The notes under the pieces: model-generated
What the model saw: only the letters and a program-made list of their open reading frames with translations
Told to the model about the DNA's origin: nothing
Database searches by the model: none
Shown: positions 40,380-53,329 of the stretch, piece after piece
Layout of the letters: every line of letters starts with the position of its first letter
How positions within the stretch are numbered: the stretch's first letter is position 1
Translations under genes and position numbers: made by a program
Assembly: GCF_018991925.1 (NCBI RefSeq)
Contig: NW_024751782.1
Span: forward strand, 160,001 to 224,000
Direction of reading: 5' to 3'
From: Homarus americanus
Lineage: Eukaryota; Arthropoda; Malacostraca; Decapoda; Nephropidae
Length of the DNA stretch: 64,000 nt

Positions 40380-43030
40380 TACACACGAAGACACCGCCAC
40401 CAACACACGGCGACACCGACACTCCAACACACGACGACACCGCTCAATAACACCGCCACCATCACACGACGACACCGCCATCAACACACCCAATACATGA
40501 CTACACCGTCATCAACAACACCGCCACCAACACACGACAAATACCGCCACCAACACACGACAACACCGCCACCAACAACACACGACAACACCGCCACCAA
40601 CACACCCAACACACGACTACACCGCCACCAACAACACCGCCACCAACAACACCACCAACAACAACACCGCCACCAACACACCCAACACACGACGACACCG
40701 CCACCAACAACACCGCCACCAACACACCTAACACACGACGACACCGGCCACCAACAACAACACCGCCACCAACAACAACACCACCAACAACAACACCAAG
40801 CACCAACACACCTAACACACGACGACACCACACTAACAACAACACCGCCACCAACAACAACACCGCCACCAACACACCCAACACACGACGATGACCGCCA
40901 CCAACAACAACACCACACCAACAACAACACCGCCACCAACAACAACACCGCCAATTAACACACCCAACACACGACGACACCGCCACTAACAACAACACCG
41001 CCACCAACAACAACACCGCCACCAACACACCTAACACACAGGATGACACCAAGCACTAACAACAACACCGCCACCAACAACAACACCGCCACCAACACAT
41101 CCAACACACGACGACACCACACCAACAACAACACCGCCACCAACAACAACACACCAACACACCCAACACACGACGACACCACACCAACAACAACACCGCC
41201 ACCAACAAATAACACCAAGCACTAACACACGACTACACCACACAACAACAACAACACCGCCACCAACAACAACACCGCCACCAACACACCCAACACACGA
41301 CTACACCCCTCGCCACCACCACACCCAACACACGACGACACCACACCAACAACAACACCGCCACCAACAACAACACCGCCACCAACACACCCAACACACG
41401 ACGACAACACCACACCAACAACAACAACACCGCCACCAACAACAACACCGCCACCAACACACCCAACACACGACGACACCACACCAACAACAACATCACA
41501 CCAACAACAACACCGCCACCAACACACCCAACACACGACTACACCCTCACACCAACACACCCAACACACGACGACACCGCCACCAACAACAACAACACCG
41601 CCACCAACAACAACACCGCCACCAACAACAACACCGCCACCACCAACACACCCAACACACGACGACACCGCCACCAACAACAACACCGCCACCCAACAAC
41701 ACCACCAACACACCCAACACACACCGCCACCAACACACCCAACACACGACGACACCGCCACCAACAACAACACCACCAACAACAACACCGCCACCAACAA
41801 CAACACCACCAACACACCCAACACACGACTCCATTGACCGCCACCAACAACAACACCGCCACCAACAACAACACCGCCACCAACACACCCAACACACGAC
41901 GACACCGCCACCAACAACAACACCAATTAACAACAACACCGCTACCAACAACAACACGCTACCAACACACCCAATACACGACACGACACCAAGCACCAAC
42001 AACAACACCGCCACCAACAACAACACCGCCACCAACACACCCAACACACGACGACACACACCAACAACAACACCGCCACCAACAACAACACCGCCACCAA
42101 CATCCAACACACGACGACACCAACAACACCGCCACCAACAACAACACCGCCACCAACACACCCAACACACGACGACACCACACCAACAACAACACCACCA
42201 ACAACAACACCAGCCACCAACACACGACTACACCGCCACCAACAACAACACCGCCACCAACAAATAACACCGCCACCAACACACCCAACACATGACTACA
42301 CCGCCACCAACACACCCAACACACGACGACACCGCCACCAACAACAACATCACACCAACAACAACATCGCCACCAACACACCCAACACGACGACGACCGC
42401 CACCAACAACAACACCAAGCACCAACAACAACACCGCCACCAACAAGGACCCCAACACACGACGATGACGCCACCAACAACAACACCGCCACCAACAACA
42501 ACACCGCCACCAACACACCCAACACACGACTACACCGCCACCAACACACCCAACACACGACGACACCGCCACCAACAAATAACACCGCCACCAACAACAA
42601 CACCGCTACCAACAACAACAACACCGCCACCAACACACCCAACACACGACGATTACCGCCACCAAACAACAACAACACCGCCACCAACAACAACACCGCC
42701 ACCAACACACCCAACACACGACTACACCGCCACCAACACACCTAACACACGACGACACCGCCACCAACAACACCGCCACCAACAACAACACCGCCACCAA
42801 CACACCCAACACACGACGACACCGCCACCAACAACAACACCGCCACCAACACCGCCACCAACACACCCAACACACGACGACACACCGCCACCAACAACAC
42901 CGCCACCAACAACAACACCGCCACCAACACACCCAACACACGACTACACCGCCACCAACAACAACACTGCCACCAACACACCCAACACACGACGACACCA
43001 ACGAACAACACCGCCACCAACAACACCGCC
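40380..43030. repeat. CACCGCCACCAACAACAA satellite
   Basis: About 2.65 kb is assembled from two modules. One is CACCGCCACCAACAACAA. The other is ACACACCCAACACACGACGA. They occur in varied order and number. The plus strand is nearly T-free. All Val/Gly/Trp/Cys and Thr/Asn/Pro frames here are read-through. Confidence 0.97.
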
Positions 43031-43735
43031 ACCAACACACACATCACCACTAACACCACCAACACACACCCCTACTCACAACATCACACCATCACTTAAC
43101 AAACACACACCCTACACATAACATCACCACTACCACCACCATCAAATACAGACCCTACACATAACATCACCACTATCACCACCACACACATTCTACATAA
43201 CATCACCCACTACCACCACCACCAACACACACCCTACACATAACATCACCACTACCACCACCACCAACACACACCCTACACATAACATCACCACCCACCA
43301 CCAACACACACCCTACACATAACATCACCACTACCACCACCACCAACACACACCCTACTCACAACATCACCACTACCACCACCAACACACACACCCTACA
43401 CACACAACATCACCACTACCACCACACCAACACACACTCACCACAACATCAGCACTACCACCACCAACACATCCCCTCCCCACAACATCACCACTACCAC
43501 CCACAACACACACCCTACATGCACATCACCACTACACCACCACCACCAACACACACCCTACTCACAACATCACCACTACTACCACCAACACACTCTCCTC
43601 ACAACATCACCACTACCACCACCAACACACTCTCACCACAACATCACCACTACCACCACCAACACACACCCTACACACCGTCATCACCACTATCACCATC
43701 ACCAGCGCCCACTCTACAACCTCACCACAACTTAC
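43031..43735. repeat. About 41-bp CACCACTACCACCACC-ACACACCCTACACATAACAT repeat
   Basis: About 16 irregular units follow the previous satellite without a break. The shared CCACCAACACAC core suggests a related origin. Confidence 0.93.
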
Positions 43736-43865
43736 CGTCATAAAGATAATGCCAGGTATATTTTAGGTTTGTTATATACTGTACGCTTTAGTACTTGATT
43801 ATGACTCTAAATTAAGGCAACACGCAAGGTCATTTAACCATTCTTAAATAGTATACAGTTTACTA

Positions 43866-44085
43866 TCACCGCTCAAATCCGTTCAGTGAAATGTATTATA
43901 TCCGTTCAGTAAAATGTATTATATCCGTTTAGTAAAATGTATTATATCCTTTCAATAAAATGTATTATATCCGTTCAGTAAAATGTATTATATCCGTTTA
44001 GTAAAATGTATTATATCCTTTCAATAAAATGTATTATATCCGTTCAGTGAAATGTATTATATCCGTTCAGTAAAATGTATTATCT
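43866..44085. repeat. 23-bp ATCCGTTCAGTAAAATGTATT minisatellite
   Basis: About ten copies with CCGTTCAG, CCGTTTAG and CCTTTCAA variants in a repeating order. Confidence 0.95.
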
Positions 44086-44089
44086 CTAT

Positions 44090-44693
44090 ACCCATCCTGT
44101 AATGCATCACACAACTTAGTAATACCAGAATATTTCGCAGCGCCATTTTACCACGAACGATACAGCGTAATGATCGAACGTGTGTCATTCCTTCCGAGTA
44201 AATGAGACTGCTGGTGCTGCTGCCTTGTGCCGCTCGCTTAAACGAGTTGAAGTGTCTCGTTATGGCCAGTCAGGTCTGTACAGCAACAGTAAACTGCTCT
44301 AATTCCTTCCTGAAAATGTCGAGGAATGTCGGGGGAGGGGGGCACTCCACAGAAAGAAAGAGAATGAAGAAAGAAAGACAGACAGAAGAAAAAAGGAAGA
44401 ATGAAATCGTAATATGCTAATTTCTTTTCACTTTCCTCTATTAACACACACACACACACACAGACAAACATACACACATAGCTGTTCCAGTATGACCCTA
44501 CTGCTGACCTGCCTTTGCTATAGCGTTGTAATGTGATTTAATAACCAAGTGAATAGTAATGTTACTGGACAATACAAACTTCCAATCAATAAAACTGTAA
44601 CTTCTTTTTCTGCAGATAAAATATTACATGACTGCAGACAAGCAAAAACATGCACTTATGAACGATCGGCACAGATTTATAACACACACACAC

Positions 44694-44730
<37 letters not shown>

Positions 44731-45104
44731 CACACACATGCACACAAAACATTGAACGTGTATATTAATTATTAAAATTTTTAAAAAGTGGCGTAACAGT
44801 AATCTGACCAGAAATAACAGCGATATTAATTAAGTAAAATAAACGATTCCACAATTGATTCTCTCTACAAATGATAAATATGATATACTGTATACTTGAA
44901 TTGTCTTATAACACGGAATATACAGAATACAATTTGTCGATGTATTACGTGTGTACCTGATCATACAACAGACGTGTGTGTATGACTAGTGGCTTTAGGT
45001 CTGTGAAAATACATTAAATTCCTTGGTTTATTGCATAGGATGACAATATAAACACGAATGACTTTCCTGCATGACTGAATTATGTAAAATTAATTATTTT
45101 TTTT
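44090..45104. other. Unique sequence with CA tracts
   Basis: CA tracts at 44444-44461 and 44681-44750. An ATG frame at 44202 (MRLLVLLPCA...) is signal-peptide-like but has no good donor and becomes purine-rich, so it is not called. Confidence 0.5.
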
Positions 45105-45745
45105 TACTTATTCAGCATTACATACCTGGTACTGTTGTTATATTATCACTATTCACCTGGTACTGTTGTTATATTATCACTATACACCTGTTACTATTGT
45201 TATATTATCACTATACACCTGGTACTGTTGTTATATTATCACTATACACCTGTTACTATTGTTATATTATCACTATACACCTGGTACTGTTGTTATATTA
45301 TCACTATACACCTGTTACTGTTTTATATGCTGTTGTTATATTATCACTATACACCTGGTACTGTTGTTATATTATCACTATACACCTGTACTGTTGTTAT
45401 ATTATCACTATACACCTGGTACTGTTGTTATATTATCACTATACACCTGGTACTGTTGTTATATTATCACTATACACCTGGTACTGTTGTTATATTATCA
45501 CTATACACCTGGTGCTGTTGTTATATTATCACTATACACCTGTTACTATTGTTATATTATCACTATACACCTGGTACTGTTGTTTTATTATCACTATACA
45601 CCTGTTACTATTGTTATATTATCACTATACACCTGTTACTATTGTTATATTATCACTATACACCTGGTACTGTTGTTATATTATCACTACACACCTGGTA
45701 CTGCTTTATATTATCACTACACACCTGGTACTGCCCCTCTCCCCC
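45105..45745. repeat. 31-bp TATTATCACTATACACCTGG minisatellite, about 20 copies
   Basis: Units carry GGTACTGTTGTTA or GTTACTATTGTTA variants. 31 bases means the peptide cycles through all three frames. Confidence 0.97.
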
Positions 45746-45934
45746 CCCCCACTATCACTCTTCTTCCTATGGGTGGTAACAGCTCCTCACTACTAGCTAC
45801 ATACAACAACACTACGTTAAGAAACTAAAGCACTACACAAGTAGACTAATGAATCAATAATGGCGCTGTTATTGTGCGACTCTGGAATCAATGCATGAAA
45901 GTAATTCACTTGCAGCGTAGGACTTGTTATCACT

Positions 45935-46320
45935 GTGCAGTTGTTGCATCACTGAATATTTTGTTGCATCAGTAAACCGCTGTTGCATCTCTGAGTTTTT
46001 GTTGCACCACTGAGCTCTTGTTGCATCACTGAGTTTTTGTTGCATCACTGAGTTTTTGTTGCATCACTGAGCTCTTGTTGCATCACTGAGCTCTTGTTGC
46101 ATCACTGAGTTCTTGTTGCATCACTGAGCTCTTGTTGCATCATTGAACTCTTGTTGCATCACTGAGTTATTTTTGCATCACTGAGTTTTTGTTGCATCAC
46201 TGACCTCTTGTTGTATCACTGACCTCTTGTTGCATCACTGAACTCTTGTTGCATCACTGAACTCTTGTTGCATCACTGAACTCTTATTAGATCACTGAGG
46301 TCTATTGCATAACTGAGTTC
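45935..46320. repeat. 19-bp TTGTTGCATCACTGAGCTC minisatellite, about 20 copies
   Basis: Homogeneous units decaying at both ends; no spacers. Confidence 0.97.
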
Positions 46321-47088
46321 CTGTTACATCCCTCCATATCTTGTTGCACACTTGTTGACTCTCCCTTTACCCATGGGTGGGGTAGGGGCTGATGTAGTTA
46401 TAGGCTGCCCACAAACCTCTCACCTTTAAACAAATTTAAGGCATGGTTTCTTCTTGCCACTGTTACCCCACACCACACATCTGCTTATCATGCCATGTGC
46501 TGTTGAGGGTCATTAGCGTAAATTACTATGATGGAGAGATACTTGTTGGATTATTCTTGTGCTCTACTGAGGGAAATCTTTAAGGAAAATATATTAAGTA
46601 TGTTTTTAATCTATTTGAAGGCAGTTTTATGTATAGTATCATTGGTTTTAATGGCAAGTAAATAGATTTGGTTGTAAGAAAGTGTTGTGGTAATATTGAA
46701 TGATATACAAGTTCGGTTTCAATATGTTTGGGGGAAAATATAAGTTACTTGAAGATTAGGCACCCCAGTTTGTTTCACTTGACGATTAAACACCCAAACT
46801 CTACCTGGAGGAGTTAGGTTAGGTTAGGTTAGGTTAGGTTAGGTTAGGTTAGGGTAGGGTGTTCTATCATCACGTGCAATAAGATGGGGTGCCTTAACTT
46901 CAAGTGATCCTACAATACCAAAATACTTAAAAAAATAAAATGGAAACTTAATGTTCATCCTATTTTACAGGTCTATTAATAACCTCATAAAATAATACAT
47001 TAACATGCTTAATTATAACACCTTAAAGTGAGCAAAAGTTGTAGTTGCTATAAGTAGCTTGTAAATTGGGTCAAGTTTTAGGTTAACA
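46321..47088. other. Unique sequence around the MITE-like element
   Basis: AT-rich and non-coding apart from the element described at 46747-46906. Confidence 0.5.
46747..46906. mobile_element. MITE-like element with internal (TTAGG)8
   Basis: Left terminus ACTTGAAGATTAGGCACCCC and right terminus (reverse complement) ACTTGAAGTTAAGGCACCCC are inverted copies. The matching continues about 50 bases in, to AAACACCC and GAACACCC. Eight perfect TTAGG units (46814-46853) fill the centre. No coding capacity; no clear target duplication. Confidence 0.65.
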
Positions 47089-47157
47089 ATGTTGAAAATG
47101 GAGAAAGAATCACAGGTGGTGAAAAAGTTGCACCTCGTCCTGGCCCTCAGTGTCTTG
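47089..47157 (+). CDS. Candidate first coding exon with signal-peptide-like sequence
   Basis: ATG at 47089 has A at -3. It opens 23 codons that end at a strong donor (GTCTTG then GTGAGT), phase 0. The peptide MLKMEKESQVVKK is followed by the hydrophobic LHLVLALSVL, which fits a basic n-region and the start of an h-region of a secretory signal peptide or first membrane segment. The next exon should begin in phase 0. The exon-like segment at 48508 needs a different phase, so they are not directly joined. Short length makes chance occurrence possible. Confidence 0.35.
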
Positions 47158-47164
47158 GTGAGTG

Positions 47165-47645
47165 ATGGATGATGGGCTGACAGAGAGAGGAGGAGGGAAG
47201 GAGGACCTTAACAGGGGAAGGATGAATAAAGGGGAGAGAGGAGATGAAGAAGGTGAAGGTAGAGGATAGAAAGTTAAAAGTTGTCAGTCAGCGGTGATCA
47301 GAGGTGGTGAGAGAGAGAAGAAGAAGGTGGAGGAGGAGGGGGAGAGGGATAACGAAGAGGATGAAAAACATTACAAAAGTGATGGAGGGAAACGAGTGAA
47401 AAAGATGGGAGGAGGAGGTGAGTTGGCTAAGATAGTTTTGATAAGATAAATGAGAGGGTGAGAAGAGGGATAGAACGAATCGGAGAGATAAAGAAAATGA
47501 GGAGAGGGAAATACTACGAGGCAAACGGTGTTAAAAAGATATAGAGGAGGCGAGAGGATGACCAAATGGTAAAGAGGAGAGCAGGAAGGCGAAAGAAATA
47601 AGAAGGAAGAGGGGGAGGAGGACAGACAAGGACGGAGGCGAAACA
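47165..47645. other. Purine-rich tract
   Basis: Plus strand G/A-rich (GAGAGGAGG-type). Minus-strand Ser/Leu/Phe frames reflect composition. Confidence 0.7.
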
Positions 47646-48059
47646 GATTGATCACTCGGGTGAATTTTTTTTTCAGCTCTTATATTCGTTTTATTAAAAG
47701 TGATTATTTATTCTTGAATGTGCATAACTGCACAATATTGATCAAAGTTTTGAAAAAAATGCTCTCAAACTCTAAAAAATATAAGCTTAAACTCTGACCA
47801 AGCATTGTCATGTGACGTACTGTGAAGCACAGATTTAAAGACTTTACAAAATAGTTACCTGGAACAGAACCACTTGCCTAGAAAATAATTTCCGAAATCT
47901 GCAGTAAATTGGTTTCATCTTTGCACTATATGAACTGCATCATTACAAAATATTATGGTCTCAAACTTTGGAAAAATACTCATCCTAAAAATTTTCAACG
48001 GGTGTAAGACAAATGTTCTACTCGAGCTTTGTTTCTGTCCTGGAAATTTACAATAAATA

Positions 48060-48360
48060 GGATGTGATCTCTGTGAGGATATGACCTCGAAAGACTTACA
48101 AAACATTCGCCACCATCTTGTAAACGGGAGCAAGGCGACGGAACCTTTTGCTCTTGGTGTTGTCTTGATGGATGGCGCGCCCGGGAAACAGAACAACAAC
48201 ACCGCCACCGCTCGGGGATTAATCTGCTGTCGAGTTTTTGTCATTCATTTTTCTTGGTATCGAACACGCGGAGGCTCTCACAATCAACCCATCTCGGGAG
48301 ATAGAGAGGTGGAGAGCCTCAATAATTACCTGGAAGTTTTTTTTTTTTGTAAGATATAGT
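48060..48360. promoter_or_regulatory. CpG-containing block with YY1-like site and open frame
   Basis: CGCCACCATCTTG (about 48109-48121) is the reverse of a YY1-like CAAGATGG motif often found near transcription starts. GGCGCGCCCGGG follows at about 48174. A plus ATG frame at 48081 (92 codons) and a minus frame are both open here. Promoter with 5' exon or a short coding exon are both possible. Confidence 0.2.
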
Positions 48361-48507
48361 AATCCTTAGAGGGAGACTTCGAGATAGACGTACAGTACAA
48401 GTACTGTATATCTCTCCCTGCCCTCTATTGGCTGGTATGTTGGCCATATTGTTGCGTTACATGGGGGGAATATAGAGCAGGAGACGGAGGGACTTTTGTT
48501 TTTCCAG

Positions 48508-48623
48508 TTTTCTATTACGTGTTGAAGCTGCCAGGCATCCAGACAGGACTTTTAAGCGCTTCCAGGATCTTCTGGAGGTATGTTGGCTGCGTCTGGAACG
48601 CTGGAGGCAGAAGGACCAGGAAG
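48508..48623 (+). CDS. Candidate internal exon, helix-rich unknown protein
   Basis: A strong acceptor (ACTTTTGTTTTTCCAG) and a consensus donor (GGAAG then GTAAGTAG) bound 116 bases. One frame is open throughout: phase 2 entry, 38 codons, phase 1 exit. The translation runs LLRVEAARHPDRTF, KRFQDLLEV and CWLRLERWRQKDQE. It is amphipathic and rich in Arg, Glu, Leu and Trp, as in a folded helical domain. I do not recognise the family. Immediately downstream the intron becomes a 1.2-kb minisatellite. This is the best splice-bounded segment outside the Ig gene. Confidence 0.45.
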
Positions 48624-48664
48624 GTAAGTAGGCTTGGCTTACACTCACGGTCCTGGGCTACTCT

Positions 48665-49845
48665 CTGTCTAGACTACACACTGTCTAGACTACACACACT
48701 TTAGAGTCTAGACTACTCACTGTCTGGACTACACACACTCTAGACTACACATTGTCTGAACTAAACACACTCTAGAGTCTAGACTACTCACTGTCTGGAC
48801 TACACACACTCTAGACTACACACACTCTAGACTACACACTGTTTGGACTACACACACTCTAGAGTCTAGATTACTCACTGTCTGGACTACACACACTCTA
48901 GACTACACACTATCTGGACTACACGCACTCTAGACTACACACTGTCTGGACTACACACACACACTCTAGACTACACACTCTGTGGACTACACACACTCTA
49001 GTGTCTAGACTACACACTATCTGGACTACACACACTCTAGACTACACACTATCTGGGCTACACACACTCTAGACTACACACTGTCCCAGACTACACATTA
49101 CATTGATTCTACACACACTCTAGACTACACACTGACTGGACTTACACACACTCTGGGGTCTAGACTACTCTGTCTGGACTAAGCTTACCTCTCTGAACTA
49201 CTATCTGGACTACACACACTCTAGACTACACACTGTCTGGACTACACATTGTCTGAACTACACACACTCTAGACTACACACTTTCTGGACTACACACACT
49301 CTAGAGTCTAGACTACTCACTGTCTGGACTAAACACACTCTAGACTACACACTATCTGGACTACACACTCTCTAGACTACACACTGTCTGGACTACACAC
49401 ACTCTAGACTACACACTGTCTGGACTACACACACTCTAGTGTATAGACTACACACTGTCTGGACTACACACTGTCTGGCCTACACACACTCTAGACTACA
49501 CACTGTCTGGACCACACACACTCTAGTGTCTAGACTACACACACTCTAGACTACACACTGTCTGGACTACACACACTCTAGACTACACACTGTCTGGACT
49601 ACACACACTCTAGTGTCTAGACTACACACTGTCTGGACTACACACTGTCTGGACTACACACACTCTAGACTACACACTGTCTGGACTACACACACTCTAG
49701 TGTCTAGACTACACACACTCTAGACTACACACTGTCTGGACTACACACTGTCTAGACTACACACACTCTAGACTACACACTGTCTAGACTACACACTGTC
49801 TGGACTACACACTGTCTCTACTAAACAATATCTCAGACTACATTG
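48665..49845. repeat. CTACACACTGTCTGGACTACAC / TCTAGA minisatellite
   Basis: About 1.2 kb of two alternating modules, CTGTCTGGACTACACA and CACTCTAGACTACACA, with periodic longer ACTCTAGAGTCTAGACTAC palindromic variants. The TCTAGA hexamer recurs throughout. Confidence 0.97.
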
Positions 49846-50284
49846 AAAAAGCAGCAGTGAACAAAATCCCTGTAACAAGAATATTTATATTTTGAACAAA
49901 AACAATAACAATACACTGATCATAAATGAACACAGCCAGAAGAACAAAATCCAACCTTAAAATTTTATACAGTAGAACAAAATCAATATTATGGTACAGA
50001 ATATAACTCAATCAATTGATTATCTCCACTCTGGATAATTTGGCCCAATTTTGTCCCCAATTAACCTAATCCTAAACCAATTTCGAACTCACTTAAACCT
50101 AATTTAACCTAATTTGTCTCCCCATTATCGCAATTTAATCCATTTTCCCTAAATTAACGTAATTTTAACGAATTTTGTTATTACTAATTCAGCACAATTT
50201 TGCTCATAGCTTAATATAATTTACTCTGTGTCCCCCGTTTTCCAGAATTTAAATATTGTACCCACTTTGCCTAATTAATTCACT
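49846..50284. other. AT-rich unique sequence
   Basis: Loosely repeated CCTAATTTAACCTAATTT-like words at 50060-50170; no gene. Confidence 0.5.
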
Positions 50285-51275
50285 TTCTCCTACTGTGGGT
50301 GGGGTGAGGAATACTTTCTCCTACTGTGGGTGGGGTGAAGAATACTTTATCTTACTGTGGGTGGAGGTGAGGAATACTTTATCTTACTGTGGGTGGGGTG
50401 AGGAATACTTTATCTTACTGTGGGTGGGGTGAGGAATACTTTATCTTACTGTGGGTGGGGTGAGGAATACTTTATCTTACTGTGGGTGGAGTACTACTTT
50501 TATCTTACTGTGGGTGGGTGAGGAATACTTTTATTCTTACTGTGGGTAGGATGAGTGAATATTTATTCTACTGTGGGTGGGGTGAGGAATACTTTTATTC
50601 ATTGTGTAGGATGAGGAATACTTTTTATCTTACTGTGGGTGGGGTGAGGAATACTTTATCTTACTGTGGGTGGGATGAGGAATACTTTATCTTACTGTGG
50701 GTGGGGTGAGGAATACTTTATCTTACTGTGGGTAGGATGAGGAATACTTTATCCTACTGTGGGTGGGGTGAGGAATACTTTATCTTACTGTGGGTGGAGG
50801 TGAGGAATACTTTATCTTACTGTGGGTGGGGTGAGGAATACTATCTTACTGTGGGTGGAGGTGAGAATACTTTATCTTTACTGTGGGTGGGGTGAGGAAT
50901 ACTTTATCTTACTGTGGGTGGGGTGAGGAATACTTTTATCTTACTGTGGGTAAGAGGAATACTTTTATCTTACTGTGGGTGGGAGAGGAATACTATCTTA
51001 CTGTGGGTGGAGGAGGAACATTATCTTATACTTTAATCTTACTGTGGGTGGAGGTGAGGAATACTTTATCTTACTGTGGGTGGGGTGAGGGGAATGCTAT
51101 CTTACTGTGGGTGGGGTGAGGGATACTTTATCTTACTGTGGGTGGGGTGAGGAATACTTTATCTTACTGTGGGTGGGGTGAGGAATACTTTATCTTACTG
51201 TGGGTGGAGGTGAGGAATACTTTATCTTACTGTGGGTGGGGTGAGGAATACTTTATCTTACTGTGGGTGGGGTAA
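50285..51275. repeat. 31-bp TACTGTGGGTGGGGTGAGGA minisatellite, about 32 copies
   Basis: Units continue ATACTTTATCT. The central part (50480-51110) has many indels while both ends are near-perfect. GGGTGGGG runs could form quadruplexes. Confidence 0.97.
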
Positions 51276-51338
51276 TTTTAAGATGCACTGAAAATCACAC
51301 GGATATGAGAGTACTGTCAGAATATCCACCCATGTATA

Positions 51339-53251
<1,913 letters not shown>

Positions 53252-53326
53252 CCGTCTCTGTGACCCAGAGCCACTTGTAGGGGGAGGTGAGCCACACCTC
53301 CAAGTGGCTCTGGGTCACAGAGACGG
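53252..53326. repeat. Perfect 26-bp inverted repeat (hairpin)
   Basis: Left arm 53252-53277 begins CCGTCTCTGTGACCCAGAGC. Right arm 53301-53326 is its exact reverse complement. The 23-base loop itself holds GAGGTG and CACCTC. The left flank and the sequence right of the hairpin are also direct repeats (TTGTGTGGCTCAC ... GTCTTATGACCG). Confidence 0.9.
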
Positions 53327-53329
53327 TGT

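Noticed and set aside
40356..43121. Multiple Val/Gly/Trp and Thr/Asn frames
   Set aside because: Read-through of the C/A-rich satellite on both strands.
44202..44273. ATG frame with signal-like MRLLVLLPCA
   Set aside because: No good donor, short hydrophobic run, and the frame continues into purine-rich repeat-like sequence.
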